Of a stretch of 64,000 nt of DNA, positions 52,231 through 61,657 are shown in pieces. Made by a program: the position numbers and the translations under genes. The DNA comes from Cupriavidus pauculus (lineage in GTDB: Bacteria > Pseudomonadota > Gammaproteobacteria > Burkholderiales > Burkholderiaceae): assembly GCF_022179805.1 (NCBI RefSeq), contig NZ_BPUO01000005.1, forward strand, positions 1-64,000, given 5' to 3'. The notes below the pieces were generated by a model. It was not told the DNA's origin and did not search any database. It saw only the letters and a list, made by a program, of their open reading frames with translations. The stretch's first letter is position 1. Each line of letters starts with the position of its first letter.

Positions 52231-52842
52231 ATGACGCCTTTCACAAGCAAACCGGGCCGCGGCCGCCCCAGGGAATTCAACTACGACGAAGTCGTGGACT
52301 CGGCGATCGGGTTATTTAGGCAGCGCGGTTTTGGCGCAACCTCGATTGCGGATCTGGTCGAGGCGACCAGTCTCACGCGGGGTAGCCTGTACAAGGCATT
52401 CACGGACAAGAAGTCTGTCTACGTCGCCGCGCTCGAACGCTATGTAAGGCTCGGGCACGAGCGCATCCGGGCGATCGCAGGCGGCCAGGGCACGGGGCGC
52501 GAGCGGGTAGCTAAGTTGCTCGCCTACTATCTTGAGCAATCACGCAGCGAGCCGGGGAGGCTCGGCTGCCTCGTCGTCGCGACAGGACTCGAGGCCACCG
52601 TGGTGGACCCCGACATCGCGCGCATGTTCGAACAGGCGCTGAAATACCTCGAGCAAACATTATCGGAACTGATTCGGATCGGTATCGAAGACCATTCGAT
52701 ACGCGTCGACGTCAACACCAAGGCAGCTGCCAAAGCGCTGCTCTGCTTCCTGCAAGGACTGCGAGTCGTCGGGAAAAGCGACCTCCATCGCGATCATCTC
52801 GACAAGGCCATGCTCGACATGGCGATGAGAATCCTCGATTAA
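52231..52842 (+). CDS. TetR-family regulator
   Basis: This 203-residue TetR protein has its helix-turn-helix at about residues 15-60 (RPREFNYDEVVDSAIGLFRQ; TSIADLVEATSLTRGSLYKA) and a helical ligand domain after it. The Met at 52231 was chosen because the alternative ATG at 52213 lies inside the palindromic operator. It precedes an alpha/beta hydrolase by 56 bp on the same strand and most likely represses its own operon with that hydrolase. The effector is unknown. Confidence 0.87.
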   Translation: MTPFTSKPGRGRPREFNYDEVVDSAIGLFRQRGFGATSIADLVEATSLTRGSLYKAFTDKKSVYVAALERYVRLGHERIRAIAGGQGTGRERVAKLLAYYLEQSRSEPGRLGCLVVATGLEATVVDPDIARMFEQALKYLEQTLSELIRIGIEDHSIRVDVNTKAAAKALLCFLQGLRVVGKSDLHRDHLDKAMLDMAMRILD

Positions 52843-52898
52843 GCGTTGAGCCGTGTCATGAAGATCCACGGCATTTTTTTTATTAATTTGGAACCGAA

Positions 52899-53927
52899 AT
52901 GCCCATAAATACTTCATCCACTCCATCTCCACGACGCATTGCCCTGCGCATCTTCGCTGCCGCGTGGCTTGCCCTCGTGGTCCTTTCACCTTCTATAGTT
53001 CGAGCCGCAGACATGAACACCGACCATAGCGATACCAACGTCCAGTTGCACCACAAGCTGATCGACGTCGATGGCGTCAGACTCCACTATGTGGAAGCCG
53101 GTGTGGGCGCGCCGATTCTGCTGATCCCCGGATGGCCGGAAAGTTGGTATGCGTGGCGCGACGTCATCCCGAAGCTCGTGCGAGCGGGCCGTAGGGTAAT
53201 TGCCATCGACCCGCGCGGCATGGGCGATTCCGCTCATCCTGCGCAAGGGTTCACACCAGGCATCGTCGCCGCCGAAATCCACCGCTTCGTGCAAGTGCTG
53301 GGGCTGACGAACGATGACAGACTCGATCTGGCGGCGCACGATGTCGGCGCGTGGATCGCCTACGCCTATGCCGCCGACTGGCCGGGCGACGTGCGCACTC
53401 TGTCGTTGTTCGACGCTGCCCTGCCGGGCATCTCACCGATGCCCGTGTCGGATATTCCATCGGACGAGGTCAATAAGCGGACGTGGCATTTTGCCTTCAA
53501 CCGCATTCCCGACCTGCCCGAGATTCTTGTGCGCGGGCACGAGCGCGAATACCTGGCGTGGCTGTTTTCCCAGAAGGCTGCGCGGCCATGGGTCTTCACG
53601 CCCGCTGTCATCGACGAATACACGCGCACCTATGTCCAGCCGGGTGGGACGAGAACGGCGTTCGCCTACTATCGCGAGTCGTTCTCGCAGGAGGCGCTTG
53701 CCACCAACCGGACACGTGCAACGAAGAAGCTCGAAATGCCGGTCTTGGTGCTCGGCGGGCAATTTGGCGTGGGATCGACGCTGTTCGATACGATGAAACG
53801 CATCGCGACGAACGTGCAAGGGCACGTGCTTGCCGATTGCGGGCATTTTGTCATGGAGGAATGCCCAGACGAGGTGGCGTCTCATATGATCGCGTTCACC
53901 TCCAATCCAGTCAGAACGCTTCGTTGA
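52899..53927 (+). CDS. Exported alpha/beta hydrolase, epoxide-hydrolase-like
   Basis: This 342-residue alpha/beta-hydrolase has an N-terminal export signal (IALRIFAAAWLALVVLSPSI, cleavage near residue 36). The oxyanion motif is LIPGWPESW, the nucleophile Asp lies in LAAHDVGAWIAYA (near residue 153), and the catalytic His is in DCGHFVMEE. A nucleophilic Asp instead of Ser indicates epoxide hydrolase or haloalkane/fluoroacetate-dehalogenase-like chemistry. It follows tetR by 56 bp. The periplasmic location is unusual for this subgroup. Confidence 0.85.
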   Translation: MPINTSSTPSPRRIALRIFAAAWLALVVLSPSIVRAADMNTDHSDTNVQLHHKLIDVDGVRLHYVEAGVGAPILLIPGWPESWYAWRDVIPKLVRAGRRVIAIDPRGMGDSAHPAQGFTPGIVAAEIHRFVQVLGLTNDDRLDLAAHDVGAWIAYAYAADWPGDVRTLSLFDAALPGISPMPVSDIPSDEVNKRTWHFAFNRIPDLPEILVRGHEREYLAWLFSQKAARPWVFTPAVIDEYTRTYVQPGGTRTAFAYYRESFSQEALATNRTRATKKLEMPVLVLGGQFGVGSTLFDTMKRIATNVQGHVLADCGHFVMEECPDEVASHMIAFTSNPVRTLR

Positions 53928-54356
53928 TACGCATGCACACCTCGTGGCATAGCTGCCAGCGCGGCATCGCGACCAGCTTCAGTTCCGTTAAGGAAGAGCC
54001 CGCACGCTGCGGGCTCAAGTCAGCTAGCTTGGAAGATCGGTTGTTCGCGGGACGCCTCCAACGCGTCACCAATATCGATACTGTCTTCTAGGATTGTCAA
54101 AACCCACCAAGAGCACGCCAAGGCACTTCGCTGCCAGCTTGCGCAACCGCAGTCCAGCCCAAAGGCGGTCGGTACCAACACACAGATGAGCAGGCGCAAA
54201 AGGCGCTGGCGATGGTCAGCGCACCGGCGAATGTATCGGGAGTGCACCGAGACCGCCTTAGGCCGTTGGTCCAATGGATGATCGACATGAATGGGTCTAC
54301 TTTCCAAAAGCACGTCATTGTGACGGCGATTCTCCATGTAGGGAGGGAGAACTTGC
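53928..54356. other. Gene-free stretch
   Basis: I see no supported gene, repeat or clear regulatory element here. The last 40 bp (GGGAGGGAG before 54357) provide the ribosome site of the next gene. Confidence 0.4.
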
Positions 54357-55034
54357 ATGACGTCTATCAATTCGTCGCAAGAGAAATCTGCTGTAGAGCG
54401 ATCCCCGGCTCTTGATGTCGTCGACCGCGTATCCGAGACGTGCTTCGGGTTGTTCATGGCGCTGACTTTCGTCGGCGCGGTTTCCTCCGCTACCGCCGGC
54501 CCCGATGCCGGCCGAACCATGTTGAGCACGGCCCTTGGTTGCAACCTTGCCTGGGGCCTGGTCGATGCCATCATGTACCTCGTGCGAACCCTGGCGGGAC
54601 GCGGCATGCTTCAGAAGCTTGTCGTCATTACCAGGCACGGCGACCCTGCATCCGGCATCGCTGCGATTCGAGACGCGTTACCGCCCGCTATGAATCCCCA
54701 TGTTCCCGACGAGGATCTCGAACCGTTGCGGCAGCGCTTCCTTAGCGGCGCGGCGGTGCCCGCGCGTCCCAAGTTGCGTGGTGGCGACCTGTTGGCGGCA
54801 CTCCGGATCTTCTGCATCGTCGTGCTGGCGACCTTCCCTGTCGCACTACCCTTCGTCCTATGGGATGACGTCACTACGGCCCTCATCGTTTCCCGGGTTC
54901 TCACCCTGATCATGCTGTTCGCAAGCGGCGCGGCACTGGGATACTACGGCGGCATCAGCCCATGGCGCGCCGGCTTCGGCATGATGACACTCGGGGTCGC
55001 CCTCACTGTGGCGGTCATCGCGCTGGGGGGATGA
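54357..55034 (+). CDS. VIT-family-like membrane protein
   Basis: This 225-residue protein has two hydrophobic regions at the start (ETCFGLFMALTFVGAVSSAT and the ALGCNLAWGLVDAIMYLV segment) and three at the end (LRIFCIVVLATFPVALPFVL; LTLIMLFASGAALGYYGGI; GMMTLGVALTVAVIAL). The arrangement and the GCNLAWGLVDA motif resemble the VIT1/CCC1 iron-manganese transporter superfamily, with the central soluble domain reduced. It starts after GGGAGGGAGAACTTGC. Its stop is one base before the next GTG start, so it forms an operon with the 55036 gene. Metal transport is likely by family only. Confidence 0.7.
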   Translation: MTSINSSQEKSAVERSPALDVVDRVSETCFGLFMALTFVGAVSSATAGPDAGRTMLSTALGCNLAWGLVDAIMYLVRTLAGRGMLQKLVVITRHGDPASGIAAIRDALPPAMNPHVPDEDLEPLRQRFLSGAAVPARPKLRGGDLLAALRIFCIVVLATFPVALPFVLWDDVTTALIVSRVLTLIMLFASGAALGYYGGISPWRAGFGMMTLGVALTVAVIALGG

Positions 55035-55035
55035 C

Positions 55036-55674
55036 GTGCGCGCATTACCGGCTGCCGCTGTGTTCTGCTTGGCATTCCACGGCGCACATGCTCAGCAGGC
55101 TGTCGTGGACCCGCCGAATGCCACCGCGCCACCGCCGGCCTGGAGTTTTATGGCCACCGGCTTCTGGAACATGCCGCGACATGAGGGTAGCTATGGCTCG
55201 GGCATCTTCGCGGCCGACCACGGCTCGCTTCATCTTGAGGCACGCGTCAACTACGAAGCGATACATGCCCAATCCGCCTTCGTCGGATGGTCGTTTTCAG
55301 GTGGCGAGACCGTCCAATACAAGGTCACCCCCATCGTCGGCTTTGTTGCAGGCAGCACGCACGGCCCCATCGTCGGCGCGGAGGCGAGCCTAACGGTCAG
55401 CAAGTTCGATTACTACCTCGAATTCGAGTATCTACCCGGCACAGGCTCCGCCACGCCCTACACCTATGCCTGGAGCGAACTCGGATACCGCCCATTGCCA
55501 TGGCTGCGGTTGGGGGTCGTTGCACAACGCACGCGAATCTATGGCGGCGATCGCGAGTTCCAGCGCGGCGGATTGCTGCAACTCACGTTCGGCAAGGTCA
55601 CAGGCAGCGTCTACTTTTTCAACCCGGCCTCCCACGACCAAGTAGTTATCGCTGCCGTGACCCTTGCGTTCTAG
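55036..55674 (+). CDS. Hypothetical exported beta-rich protein
   Basis: This 212-residue protein has a short signal peptide ([14 protein letters not shown]) and many alternating aromatic/polar strands ([40 protein letters not shown]) ending in [10 protein letters not shown]. This pattern suggests an outer-membrane beta-barrel of about 8-10 strands. I recognise no family. It starts one base after the VIT-like gene, so the two are co-translated and may work together in metal or solute passage across the envelope. Confidence 0.7.
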   Translation: MRALPAAAVFCLAFHGAHAQQAVVDPPNATAPPPAWSFMATGFWNMPRHEGSYGSGIFAADHGSLHLEARVNYEAIHAQSAFVGWSFSGGETVQYKVTPIVGFVAGSTHGPIVGAEASLTVSKFDYYLEFEYLPGTGSATPYTYAWSELGYRPLPWLRLGVVAQRTRIYGGDREFQRGGLLQLTFGKVTGSVYFFNPASHDQVVIAAVTLAF

Positions 55675-56702
55675 CGGCCAAATCCCGTCAGTACGACGCG
55701 CCCGTTGATCTTCCCGGCCTTCAGGCGATCGAATACGGCATTGATGTTGTCGAGGCTATCCGTCGATGTCGTCGCCGTGACCGCGCCTGCCGCGGCAAAC
55801 TCCAGCGCCTCCTGAAGGTCGCTTCGCGTTCCCACAATGGAGCCGCGGATCGTGATCGCCTTCAGCACGACATCGAAGATCGGTGTCGGGAAGTCGCCCG
55901 GAGGCAGGCCATTCAGTGCAATGGTGCCACCCCGGCGGGCCATGCCGATGGCCTGGGAGAATGCTGTTGGCGATACCGCAGTGACCAGCACGCCGTGCGC
56001 GCCGCCAATTTCCTTCTGCAGGAGCCTCACCGGGTCATCCGTACGGGCGTTCACGGTCAACGATGCGCCGAGATCCCGTGCGAGCGAGAGCTTCTCGTCG
56101 TCCACATCAATGGCGGCAACGTGCAGTCCCATCGCCGTGGCGTACTGCACCGCGACATGGCCCAATCCACCGATGCCGGAAATGGCGACCCACTGTCCGG
56201 GCCTGGTATCGGTCACCTTGAGGCCTTTGTAGACCGTAACCCCCGCGCAAAGTATCGGAGCGATTTCGACAAAGTCGATGCCGGCCGGCAATAGGCCGAC
56301 GTAGTTCGGATCCGCGACGACGTACTCGGCATAGGCACCATTCACTGAGTAGCCCGTATTCTTCTGCGATTCGCAGAGCGTTTCCCAACCTTTCAGGCAG
56401 TGCTCGCAATAGCCGCAAGCGCTATATAGCCACGGTACGCCGACACGATCGCCTTCCTTGACCCGTTTCACACCGCTGCCCACCGCCGACACATAGCCAA
56501 CGCCCTCGTGCCCGGGAATGAACGGCAGCAAGGGCTTGACGGGCCAATCACCCTGTGCGGCATGCAGGTCAGTGTGACAAACGCCCGAAGCCTCTACTTT
56601 TACCTGAATTTCCCCTGCGCCCGGCATGGGTACAGGCACTTCCTCCAGAATCAGCGGCGCGTCAAACTGTCTTACGACCGCCGCCTTCATGATCGATGCC
56701 AT
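55671..56702 (-). CDS. Zinc-dependent alcohol dehydrogenase (AdhP-type)
   Basis: This 343-residue medium-chain alcohol dehydrogenase has the catalytic zinc ligands in GVCHTDLHA and [12 protein letters not shown], the structural zinc in [15 protein letters not shown], and the NAD fold [13 protein letters not shown]. The start at 56702 (MASIMKAA) has GGAGAAAAG before it. It is close to AdhP-type ethanol/propanol dehydrogenases. It converges on the 55036 gene, overlapping its end by 4 bp. It stands alone. Confidence 0.92.
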   Translation of the reverse strand: MASIMKAAVVRQFDAPLILEEVPVPMPGAGEIQVKVEASGVCHTDLHAAQGDWPVKPLLPFIPGHEGVGYVSAVGSGVKRVKEGDRVGVPWLYSACGYCEHCLKGWETLCESQKNTGYSVNGAYAEYVVADPNYVGLLPAGIDFVEIAPILCAGVTVYKGLKVTDTRPGQWVAISGIGGLGHVAVQYATAMGLHVAAIDVDDEKLSLARDLGASLTVNARTDDPVRLLQKEIGGAHGVLVTAVSPTAFSQAIGMARRGGTIALNGLPPGDFPTPIFDVVLKAITIRGSIVGTRSDLQEALEFAAAGAVTATTSTDSLDNINAVFDRLKAGKINGRVVLTGFGR

Positions 56703-57542
56703 ATCTTTTCTCCTGTCGGTGTACGTCTCGCATGCAACGCTTCCCTCACCGGCTTCAGTGCCGATGCACGCAAGTGCATCTGGCATGATCAATTCCAGCC
56801 CGAGCGGCGTCAGACTCGAAACGTTCAATGATGACCTCCGTGGGCAAGGGACTACCTGGGCCGGCGTCCATCCCTCAATTTGCGATATCGGCGCCCGATT
56901 GCCATTGGACCTTGGTCCCTGCGCGCGGCAGCATTTGCTGCCGTGATTCCAATTAGTCCTTTGGACCAATTGAGTACCGCGCAAACGCGCACTAGCTTAA
57001 GTATCGGGAATCTGCGAACTCGCCCGCGGCTTTCGGATACCGAATGCGCTGTAACGGCAACCTGAAGACATAAGAGACGGACCATGTGCCAGAGAGATGC
57101 CTCGGCCCTGGAAACCTTTTTGCCTTTCGATCTCAGGGACGAGTTGAACAAGCTTCGGGGCAGCGTGACGAACCGGCGAATGTTCGGTGCCCGCCGTGGC
57201 AACTCGAGTTCTCTGGCCCCTGTGCCTCGTCACGGTTTCTGGCATCAGGACCTGTTTGCGATGGTCTATTTCGAGCGCGCGTTATCCTGCCTGCCCGAGT
57301 GGGCGGGTCCTCGCGACGGGTCGGCATTATCTTCGGCTGGTTGCGCGCCGTGCATCCGACACTTGGCCGTTTTCCCGAACCGACATTCTGGTTTATGGAT
57401 GCGGGTGGGTCTGAACGCGTTTGGCGCGGCCCGCATAAGCCGGGTGGTCAGCCTGTGCCTGTGGGGCATATTCACGACGGCAGTACGCCGCTGGTCTGAG
57501 GGTCGATGGCAATCATGATCCTCTTATGAATTAATTCCGCTT
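56703..57542. other. 840-bp stretch with an unrecognised fragment
   Basis: No intact gene is supported. The frame at about 57300-57499 reads VGIIFGWLRAVHPTLGRFPE, PTFWFMDAGGSERVWRGPHK and PGGQPVPVGHIHDGSTPLV, which has the look of a conserved protein C-terminus, but I do not recognise it. The preceding bases are in another frame, so it would be a fragment. Confidence 0.3.
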
Positions 57543-58604
57543 ATGGCATGGAACATCCTGCTGATCGCCGTACCGATCTCGATTGCCGTCGAACTATTTG
57601 CGCCAGACCAGCATTTCCTTATCTTTCTCGTTTCCGCGGTGGCGATCCTTCCCCTCGCCCAGAAGATGGGCAACGCGACTGAACGGCTGGCCGAACACAT
57701 GGGGGATAGCGTTGGTGGACTGCTCAACGCCACGTTCGGCAACGCGGCCGAATTGATCATCGCACTGGCAGCGCTGCGTGCCGGGCTGCATGAAGTCGTG
57801 GAAGCTTCGATTGTAGGCTCCATCGTCGGCAACCTGCTTCTGGTCTTCGGCGCCGCCATGCTCGCCGGCGGCACGCGCTTCCATGAGCAGCAGTTCAACG
57901 CTCGCGGTGCGCGATCCCAGGCAACCATGCTGATCCTGTCCGCGATCGCGTTGATCCTACCCGCGTCATTCGAAGTAGTGAAAGGCAACCTCCCTACGTT
58001 GCACCAACTGAGTGTGTCCATCTCGATCGCATTGCTGGTGGTCTATGCGTTGTACCTGGCATTCTTGCTGCGCACGCATCCGGAACTGTTTCGCGGCGCT
58101 GCCGTCACGGCGGAGAAAGCCGAGGCGGACTCATCCGGTTCATCAGTCGGCCGTGCCCTCGCTGTCCTGCTCGTGGCGACGGCCGGCACCGCCTGGGTGA
58201 GCGAAATTCTGGTCGGCTCGATCGGGCCGACGATGCAACAGTACGGACTCAGCAATATCTTCGTCGGCGCCTTCGTGGTGGCCATCCTTGGCAATGCTGC
58301 CGAGCATGCCACCGCCATCACGGCTGCACTGAATAACCGCATGGACTTGTCGTTCTCCATCGCCGTGGGCTCAAGCGTGCAGGTGGCGCTGTTCGTCGCG
58401 CCAGTACTGGTGCTAGCCAGCCTGTTCATCGGCCCCGTACCGATGGATCTTGCGTTTCGTCCTGCCCTAGTCCTGATCGTCACTCTGTCAGTGGTTGTCA
58501 TTGCCCAGATGGCAAGCGATGGCTACGCGGACTGGTTCAAGGGGGTGCAGCTTTTGGTGGTGTACCTGACCTTGGCTTTGACATTTTTCTTGTTGCCTGA
58601 CTGA
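57543..58604 (+). CDS. Ca2+/H+ antiporter (CaxA/ChaA type)
   Basis: This 353-residue cation/proton exchanger has about 11 membrane segments and the two CaCA-family repeat motifs: GNATERLAEHMG and NATFGNAAELIIALAAL in the first half, and VAILGNAAEHATAITAAL in the second. It exports Ca2+ in exchange for protons across the inner membrane. The ATG at 57543 gives a hydrophobic N-terminus at once. It stands alone and converges with the tetR at 58628, with a small CTGACT/AGTCAG hairpin across its end. Confidence 0.92.
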   Translation: MAWNILLIAVPISIAVELFAPDQHFLIFLVSAVAILPLAQKMGNATERLAEHMGDSVGGLLNATFGNAAELIIALAALRAGLHEVVEASIVGSIVGNLLLVFGAAMLAGGTRFHEQQFNARGARSQATMLILSAIALILPASFEVVKGNLPTLHQLSVSISIALLVVYALYLAFLLRTHPELFRGAAVTAEKAEADSSGSSVGRALAVLLVATAGTAWVSEILVGSIGPTMQQYGLSNIFVGAFVVAILGNAAEHATAITAALNNRMDLSFSIAVGSSVQVALFVAPVLVLASLFIGPVPMDLAFRPALVLIVTLSVVVIAQMASDGYADWFKGVQLLVVYLTLALTFFLLPD

Positions 58605-58627
58605 GCAGTCAGGTCGCGGCCGGCCAG

Positions 58628-59245
58628 CTACGGTCGGTCTATGCCATCGCGCGGAACTCCCGGTGTCCGTAGTAACGCGAAAAACGGCCGAACGACCCCG
58701 GTCAGCAGTTCACGGTCGGGATTGGTGCGGGCCAAAACCCGGAGGCCCAGGACGGTGCCCAGGGCGAGCCGCGAGATGTCGGCCGGAGGTTGCGAGGTAA
58801 GGATTGATCCGTCGCGCTGCCCAGCCGCGACACATTCGCGGACACGTTTCTCCATTTCATCAAAGACCTCCGTTACAACATCTCGGAAGTCTTGGTCGTG
58901 CGGCGCCATCTCCAACGCAGTGTTCACGACAAAACACCCCCTGTGAAGCCTGTCAGCGAGCACGTCTTCAACGTTTGCATCGAAGTACCGCTCCAGTGCG
59001 CGCAAAGGCGGGTCATCGCTTCCGAATATTGCCGAGCAGGTGTCGAGCGTGCGACGGATGTATCGATCGAGCACGAGACGGTAGATAGCTCTCTTGTCAC
59101 CGAAAGCGTTGTAGAGGCTTGGCGTCGTCATTCCGGTGCAGTCGGCGAGGTCGCGCATCGATGTCGCCTCATAGCCGATATTCCAGAACCGTTGCATTGC
59201 CGCTTCGAGCACCGCGTCTTCGTCAAATTCCCTGGGCCTGGCCAT
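58628..59245 (-). CDS. TetR-family regulator
   Basis: This 205-residue TetR protein has its helix-turn-helix at about 10-55 (AVLEAAMQRFWNIGYEATSM; DLADCTGMTTPSLYNAFGDK) and a TetR_C-like ligand domain (REFDED start, then DRLHRGCFVVNTALEMAP) seen in acrR/nemR-like repressors. It is divergent from the alpha/beta hydrolase at 59450, with two operator-like sites in the 204-bp gap. It should repress the hydrolase gene. Confidence 0.88.
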   Translation of the reverse strand: MARPREFDEDAVLEAAMQRFWNIGYEATSMRDLADCTGMTTPSLYNAFGDKRAIYRLVLDRYIRRTLDTCSAIFGSDDPPLRALERYFDANVEDVLADRLHRGCFVVNTALEMAPHDQDFRDVVTEVFDEMEKRVRECVAAGQRDGSILTSQPPADISRLALGTVLGLRVLARTNPDRELLTGVVRPFFALLRTPGVPRDGIDRP

Positions 59246-59297
59246 CTTGATCCTTCGGTCAATCGTAAGGGGGCGAATCTTTCAATTGCGTAATTTT

Positions 59298-59344
59298 ATC
59301 ACGATCGTCACAAAAATCCGTTGCCGATTTTATAACGATCGTCA
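59298..59344. promoter_or_regulatory. Paired TetR operator sites (ACGATCGT core)
   Basis: ATCACGATCGTCA (59298-59310) and ATAACGATCGTCA (59332-59344) are direct repeats 34 bp apart, each built on the palindromic core ACGATCGT. They lie between the tetR start and the hydrolase start, in an AT-rich region that would hold both promoters. Confidence 0.75.
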
Positions 59345-59449
59345 TAGAATTCGCGCAGCCGATGCTGATCGTGGCTTCGACCACGGAACTCAGAGGCTCG
59401 CGACACCGCTTCGCCAATCCCCAACTAGAAACAAAACTGGAGTACGCAG

Positions 59450-60331
59450 ATGAGTAAGCATGCCTACGTAGACGGAATTCACTCCTTCCCGGCTGTGATG
59501 CAGACAAGGACGATAGAAACCAACGGTACGTCCATCCATGTACGGGTCGGTGGTCATGGCCCAGCGGTCGTCATGCTGCACGGCTTTGGGACGACGGGCG
59601 ACATGTGGGGGCATCTGGCGAGCGCACTCATCGAAGACCACATGGTTATCGTGCCCGACCTGCGTGGGTTGGGTCTCTCGTCGAAGCCTGCTGGTGGCTA
59701 TGACAAGAAGAATCAGGCGGCGGACGTGGTGGGCGTCATGGACGCCTTGGGTGTGCGTTCGGCCGAAATGGTGACGCACGACATCGGCATCATGGTCGGC
59801 TTCGCAGTTGCAGCCACCCACCGAGAGCGCGTGAGCCGATGGGTCGCGATCGATGCACCGCTACCCGGGGTCGGATCCTGGGATCGGATCACGCAGGACC
59901 CGGCCATGTGGCACTTTGGTTTTGGCGGCCAGGACATGGAGCGTCTGGTCGCCGGCCGAGAGCGCATCTATCTCGACCGCTTCTGGAACGAACTTTCCCG
60001 GAACCCGAAGCGGTTTGACGAAGAGAAGCGTGAGCATTATGCGGCGCTCTATGCGCAACCCGGCGCGATGCGAGCTAGCTTTGCCCAGTTCCTGGCATTC
60101 AGCCAGGATGCGGCCGACAACCGGATGCTCCTTGCACAGGGCAAGCTTCAGATGCCGGTCCTAGCCCTGGGTGGTGAATCGACTTTTGGCCCGATGATCG
60201 GCTCAGTCATTCGGTGTGCAGCCGATAACGTCGAAGATGCAATTATCCCGGATTGCGGGCACTGGATCACGGAAGAGCAGCCGCAGGCGACGACAGACCT
60301 GGTCGTCGAGTTCCTGCACCGTCGTTCGTGA
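59450..60331 (+). CDS. Alpha/beta hydrolase, epoxide-hydrolase/dehalogenase-like
   Basis: This 293-residue cytoplasmic alpha/beta hydrolase has the oxyanion motif LHGFGTTGDMW, nucleophile Asp in VTHDIGIMVGFA (near residue 110), and catalytic His in PDCGHWITEEQ near the end. The Asp nucleophile points to an epoxide hydrolase or haloacid/fluoroacetate dehalogenase subgroup. The ATG at 59450 follows GGAGTACGCAG. It is divergent from tetR and probably induced by the compound it degrades. It has no signal peptide, unlike the related hydrolase at 52899. Confidence 0.88.
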   Translation: MSKHAYVDGIHSFPAVMQTRTIETNGTSIHVRVGGHGPAVVMLHGFGTTGDMWGHLASALIEDHMVIVPDLRGLGLSSKPAGGYDKKNQAADVVGVMDALGVRSAEMVTHDIGIMVGFAVAATHRERVSRWVAIDAPLPGVGSWDRITQDPAMWHFGFGGQDMERLVAGRERIYLDRFWNELSRNPKRFDEEKREHYAALYAQPGAMRASFAQFLAFSQDAADNRMLLAQGKLQMPVLALGGESTFGPMIGSVIRCAADNVEDAIIPDCGHWITEEQPQATTDLVVEFLHRRS

Positions 60332-60669
60332 CCTAGCTAGTGTTGCGTAGTGCGCCGCTGCGCCAATCGATGAGATGGCGACAGCGGCGCCTGGCAAGAA
60401 GCGCCGCGCTCGCTGGCGCTTCGGCGTTAGGCGGCGAAGGGCCGTTTGCAACAGTCTTTTCTGGATCGGCAAGAGCCCTTGCCGACGTCAACTTCTAATG
60501 GTTCTGGCAATCGGCTCGGCATCACGAAGGTCAGCATTCAGCACCGGTAACGGCTTGGCCTACCGCGCCCATCAACGCTGTGTGCCTCACAACACATTCT
60601 TCAAGCCGATCATAATGCGGTCGATGTCGTGCTTTATCGACGCAAACATAGGCTAGTGCAGCCTAGGGC
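60332..60669. other. Structured, repeat-bearing gap after the hydrolase
   Basis: GCGCCGCTG (60352-60360) pairs with CAGCGGCGC (60382-60390), followed by AAGCGCC pairing with GGCGCTT (about 60398-60422). The first could end the hydrolase transcript, although there is no T-run. The second copy of the 70-bp repeat lies at 60487-60554. No gene is seen. Confidence 0.5.
60487..60554. repeat. About 70-bp dispersed repeat, copy 2
   Basis: This is homologous to 27941-28010 (shared GTCAACTTCT, ATCACGAAG, TCAGCATTCAG and CGGTAACGGC, in the same order and spacing apart from two short gaps). Confidence 0.6.
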
Positions 60670-60939
60670 GTGCATTATGCGTTTGACATGGCGATCCGGC
60701 GAACCGGCTATGACGAAGCGGAATCGGTCCTCATCCCAGGACTGTCAGCCATGTGCGCACCAATTCTCGATGTCCAGAACGAGGCAATCGCGTGTCTGAC
60801 GTTAATCGGCGCAAGTCCTGATGTCCGGCGCGTCAAGACAAAGGCAATCAGAGCGCTCGTCGAGGCAAGCGTGAGCATCTCGCGATCTTGCGGGAGCAAC
60901 CTGTCGTTCGCTTCGTCATTGGCCCATCCGGCAACATAA
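60670..60939 (+). pseudogene. IclR-regulator effector-domain remnant
   Basis: The frame reads IRRTGYDEAESVLIPGLSAM, CAPILDVQNEAIACLTLIGA and VRRVKTKAIRALVEASVSIS, which matches the C-terminal ligand domain of IclR regulators (the GYA.DdEE...G....AAPI.D pattern). The DNA-binding domain is absent. The start codon shown is only the first Met in the fragment. A TAG at about 60662 lies just upstream in the old frame. Confidence 0.6.
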
Positions 60940-61039
60940 GCCTGATCTCCTGCATTGCCGCTGGCCGTCTGCAAATGATTACGGGTGAGCTGGTACCGCC
61001 ATTGTGAATAGCGGTACTTTGCAGCACCCCCTGCGGGAT

Positions 61040-61657
61040 CTACGCAAAGTCCAGTACTTCTGCCAGCGAGCGGCGCGGCTTTTGCGGCCAGTTCTCGGGC
61101 AAGGCTGAGCCAACGGATAACAGCATGACGGGCACTTCGTCTTGGGCCAGCGCGAATTCCCGGACCACCGCGTCAGCGTCAAAGCCGATCATCGGCGACG
61201 AACCCAGGCCGAGCGCATGGGCTGCATAGATCAATGCGGTCGCGCCAATAGCGCCAGTGCGTACCGCCTCGTCCCGCTGCAGTTGCGGCTGCTCGAAATA
61301 CAGGCCGCGCGCCGCGTCTTCGAACCCAATAGCGACCTTCGCCGGCATGATGCCTGCCTCCACAGCCGGCGCCAGGCGACCCGGGAGAACGCGATGATCG
61401 GCCAACTGGCCGCAGATGATGAAGGTAACGGCGGCATCGGTAATCTTGGCCTGGTCCCAGGCAACCGCTCGCAGCCGCGCCTTGGCTTCAGGCGTACGCA
61501 CGGCGATGAAGCGCCAGTTCTGCATGTTGAAGGACGTCGGCGCCGTGGTCGCGACTTTTACCAATTCGCGGATCTGATCGTCGCTCACGGTAAAGGCACT
61601 GTCATACAGACTGATGGTACGACGGCTCACAAGGGATTCGATGATTGCGTTGGACAT
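61040..61657 (-). CDS. Nitroreductase-family FMN protein
   Basis: This 205-residue nitroreductase-fold flavoprotein starts at ATG 61657, with GGAAT a few bases before. The FMN-binding SRRTISLYDSAF and PTSFNMQNWRFIAVRTPEAK motifs at the N-terminus and the ALGLGSSPMIGFDAD segment late in the protein are typical. Members reduce nitro groups, quinones or enals with NAD(P)H. An upstream extension to 61786 shows no similarity. It stands alone. Confidence 0.88.
   Translation of the reverse strand: MSNAIIESLVSRRTISLYDSAFTVSDDQIRELVKVATTAPTSFNMQNWRFIAVRTPEAKARLRAVAWDQAKITDAAVTFIICGQLADHRVLPGRLAPAVEAGIMPAKVAIGFEDAARGLYFEQPQLQRDEAVRTGAIGATALIYAAHALGLGSSPMIGFDADAVVREFALAQDEVPVMLLSVGSALPENWPQKPRRSLAEVLDFA

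Noticed and set aside
57084..57518. A 144-codon + strand frame taken as a gene
   Set aside because: The conserved-looking peptide at its end is in a different frame, and the frame itself has no similarity, so it is at best debris.
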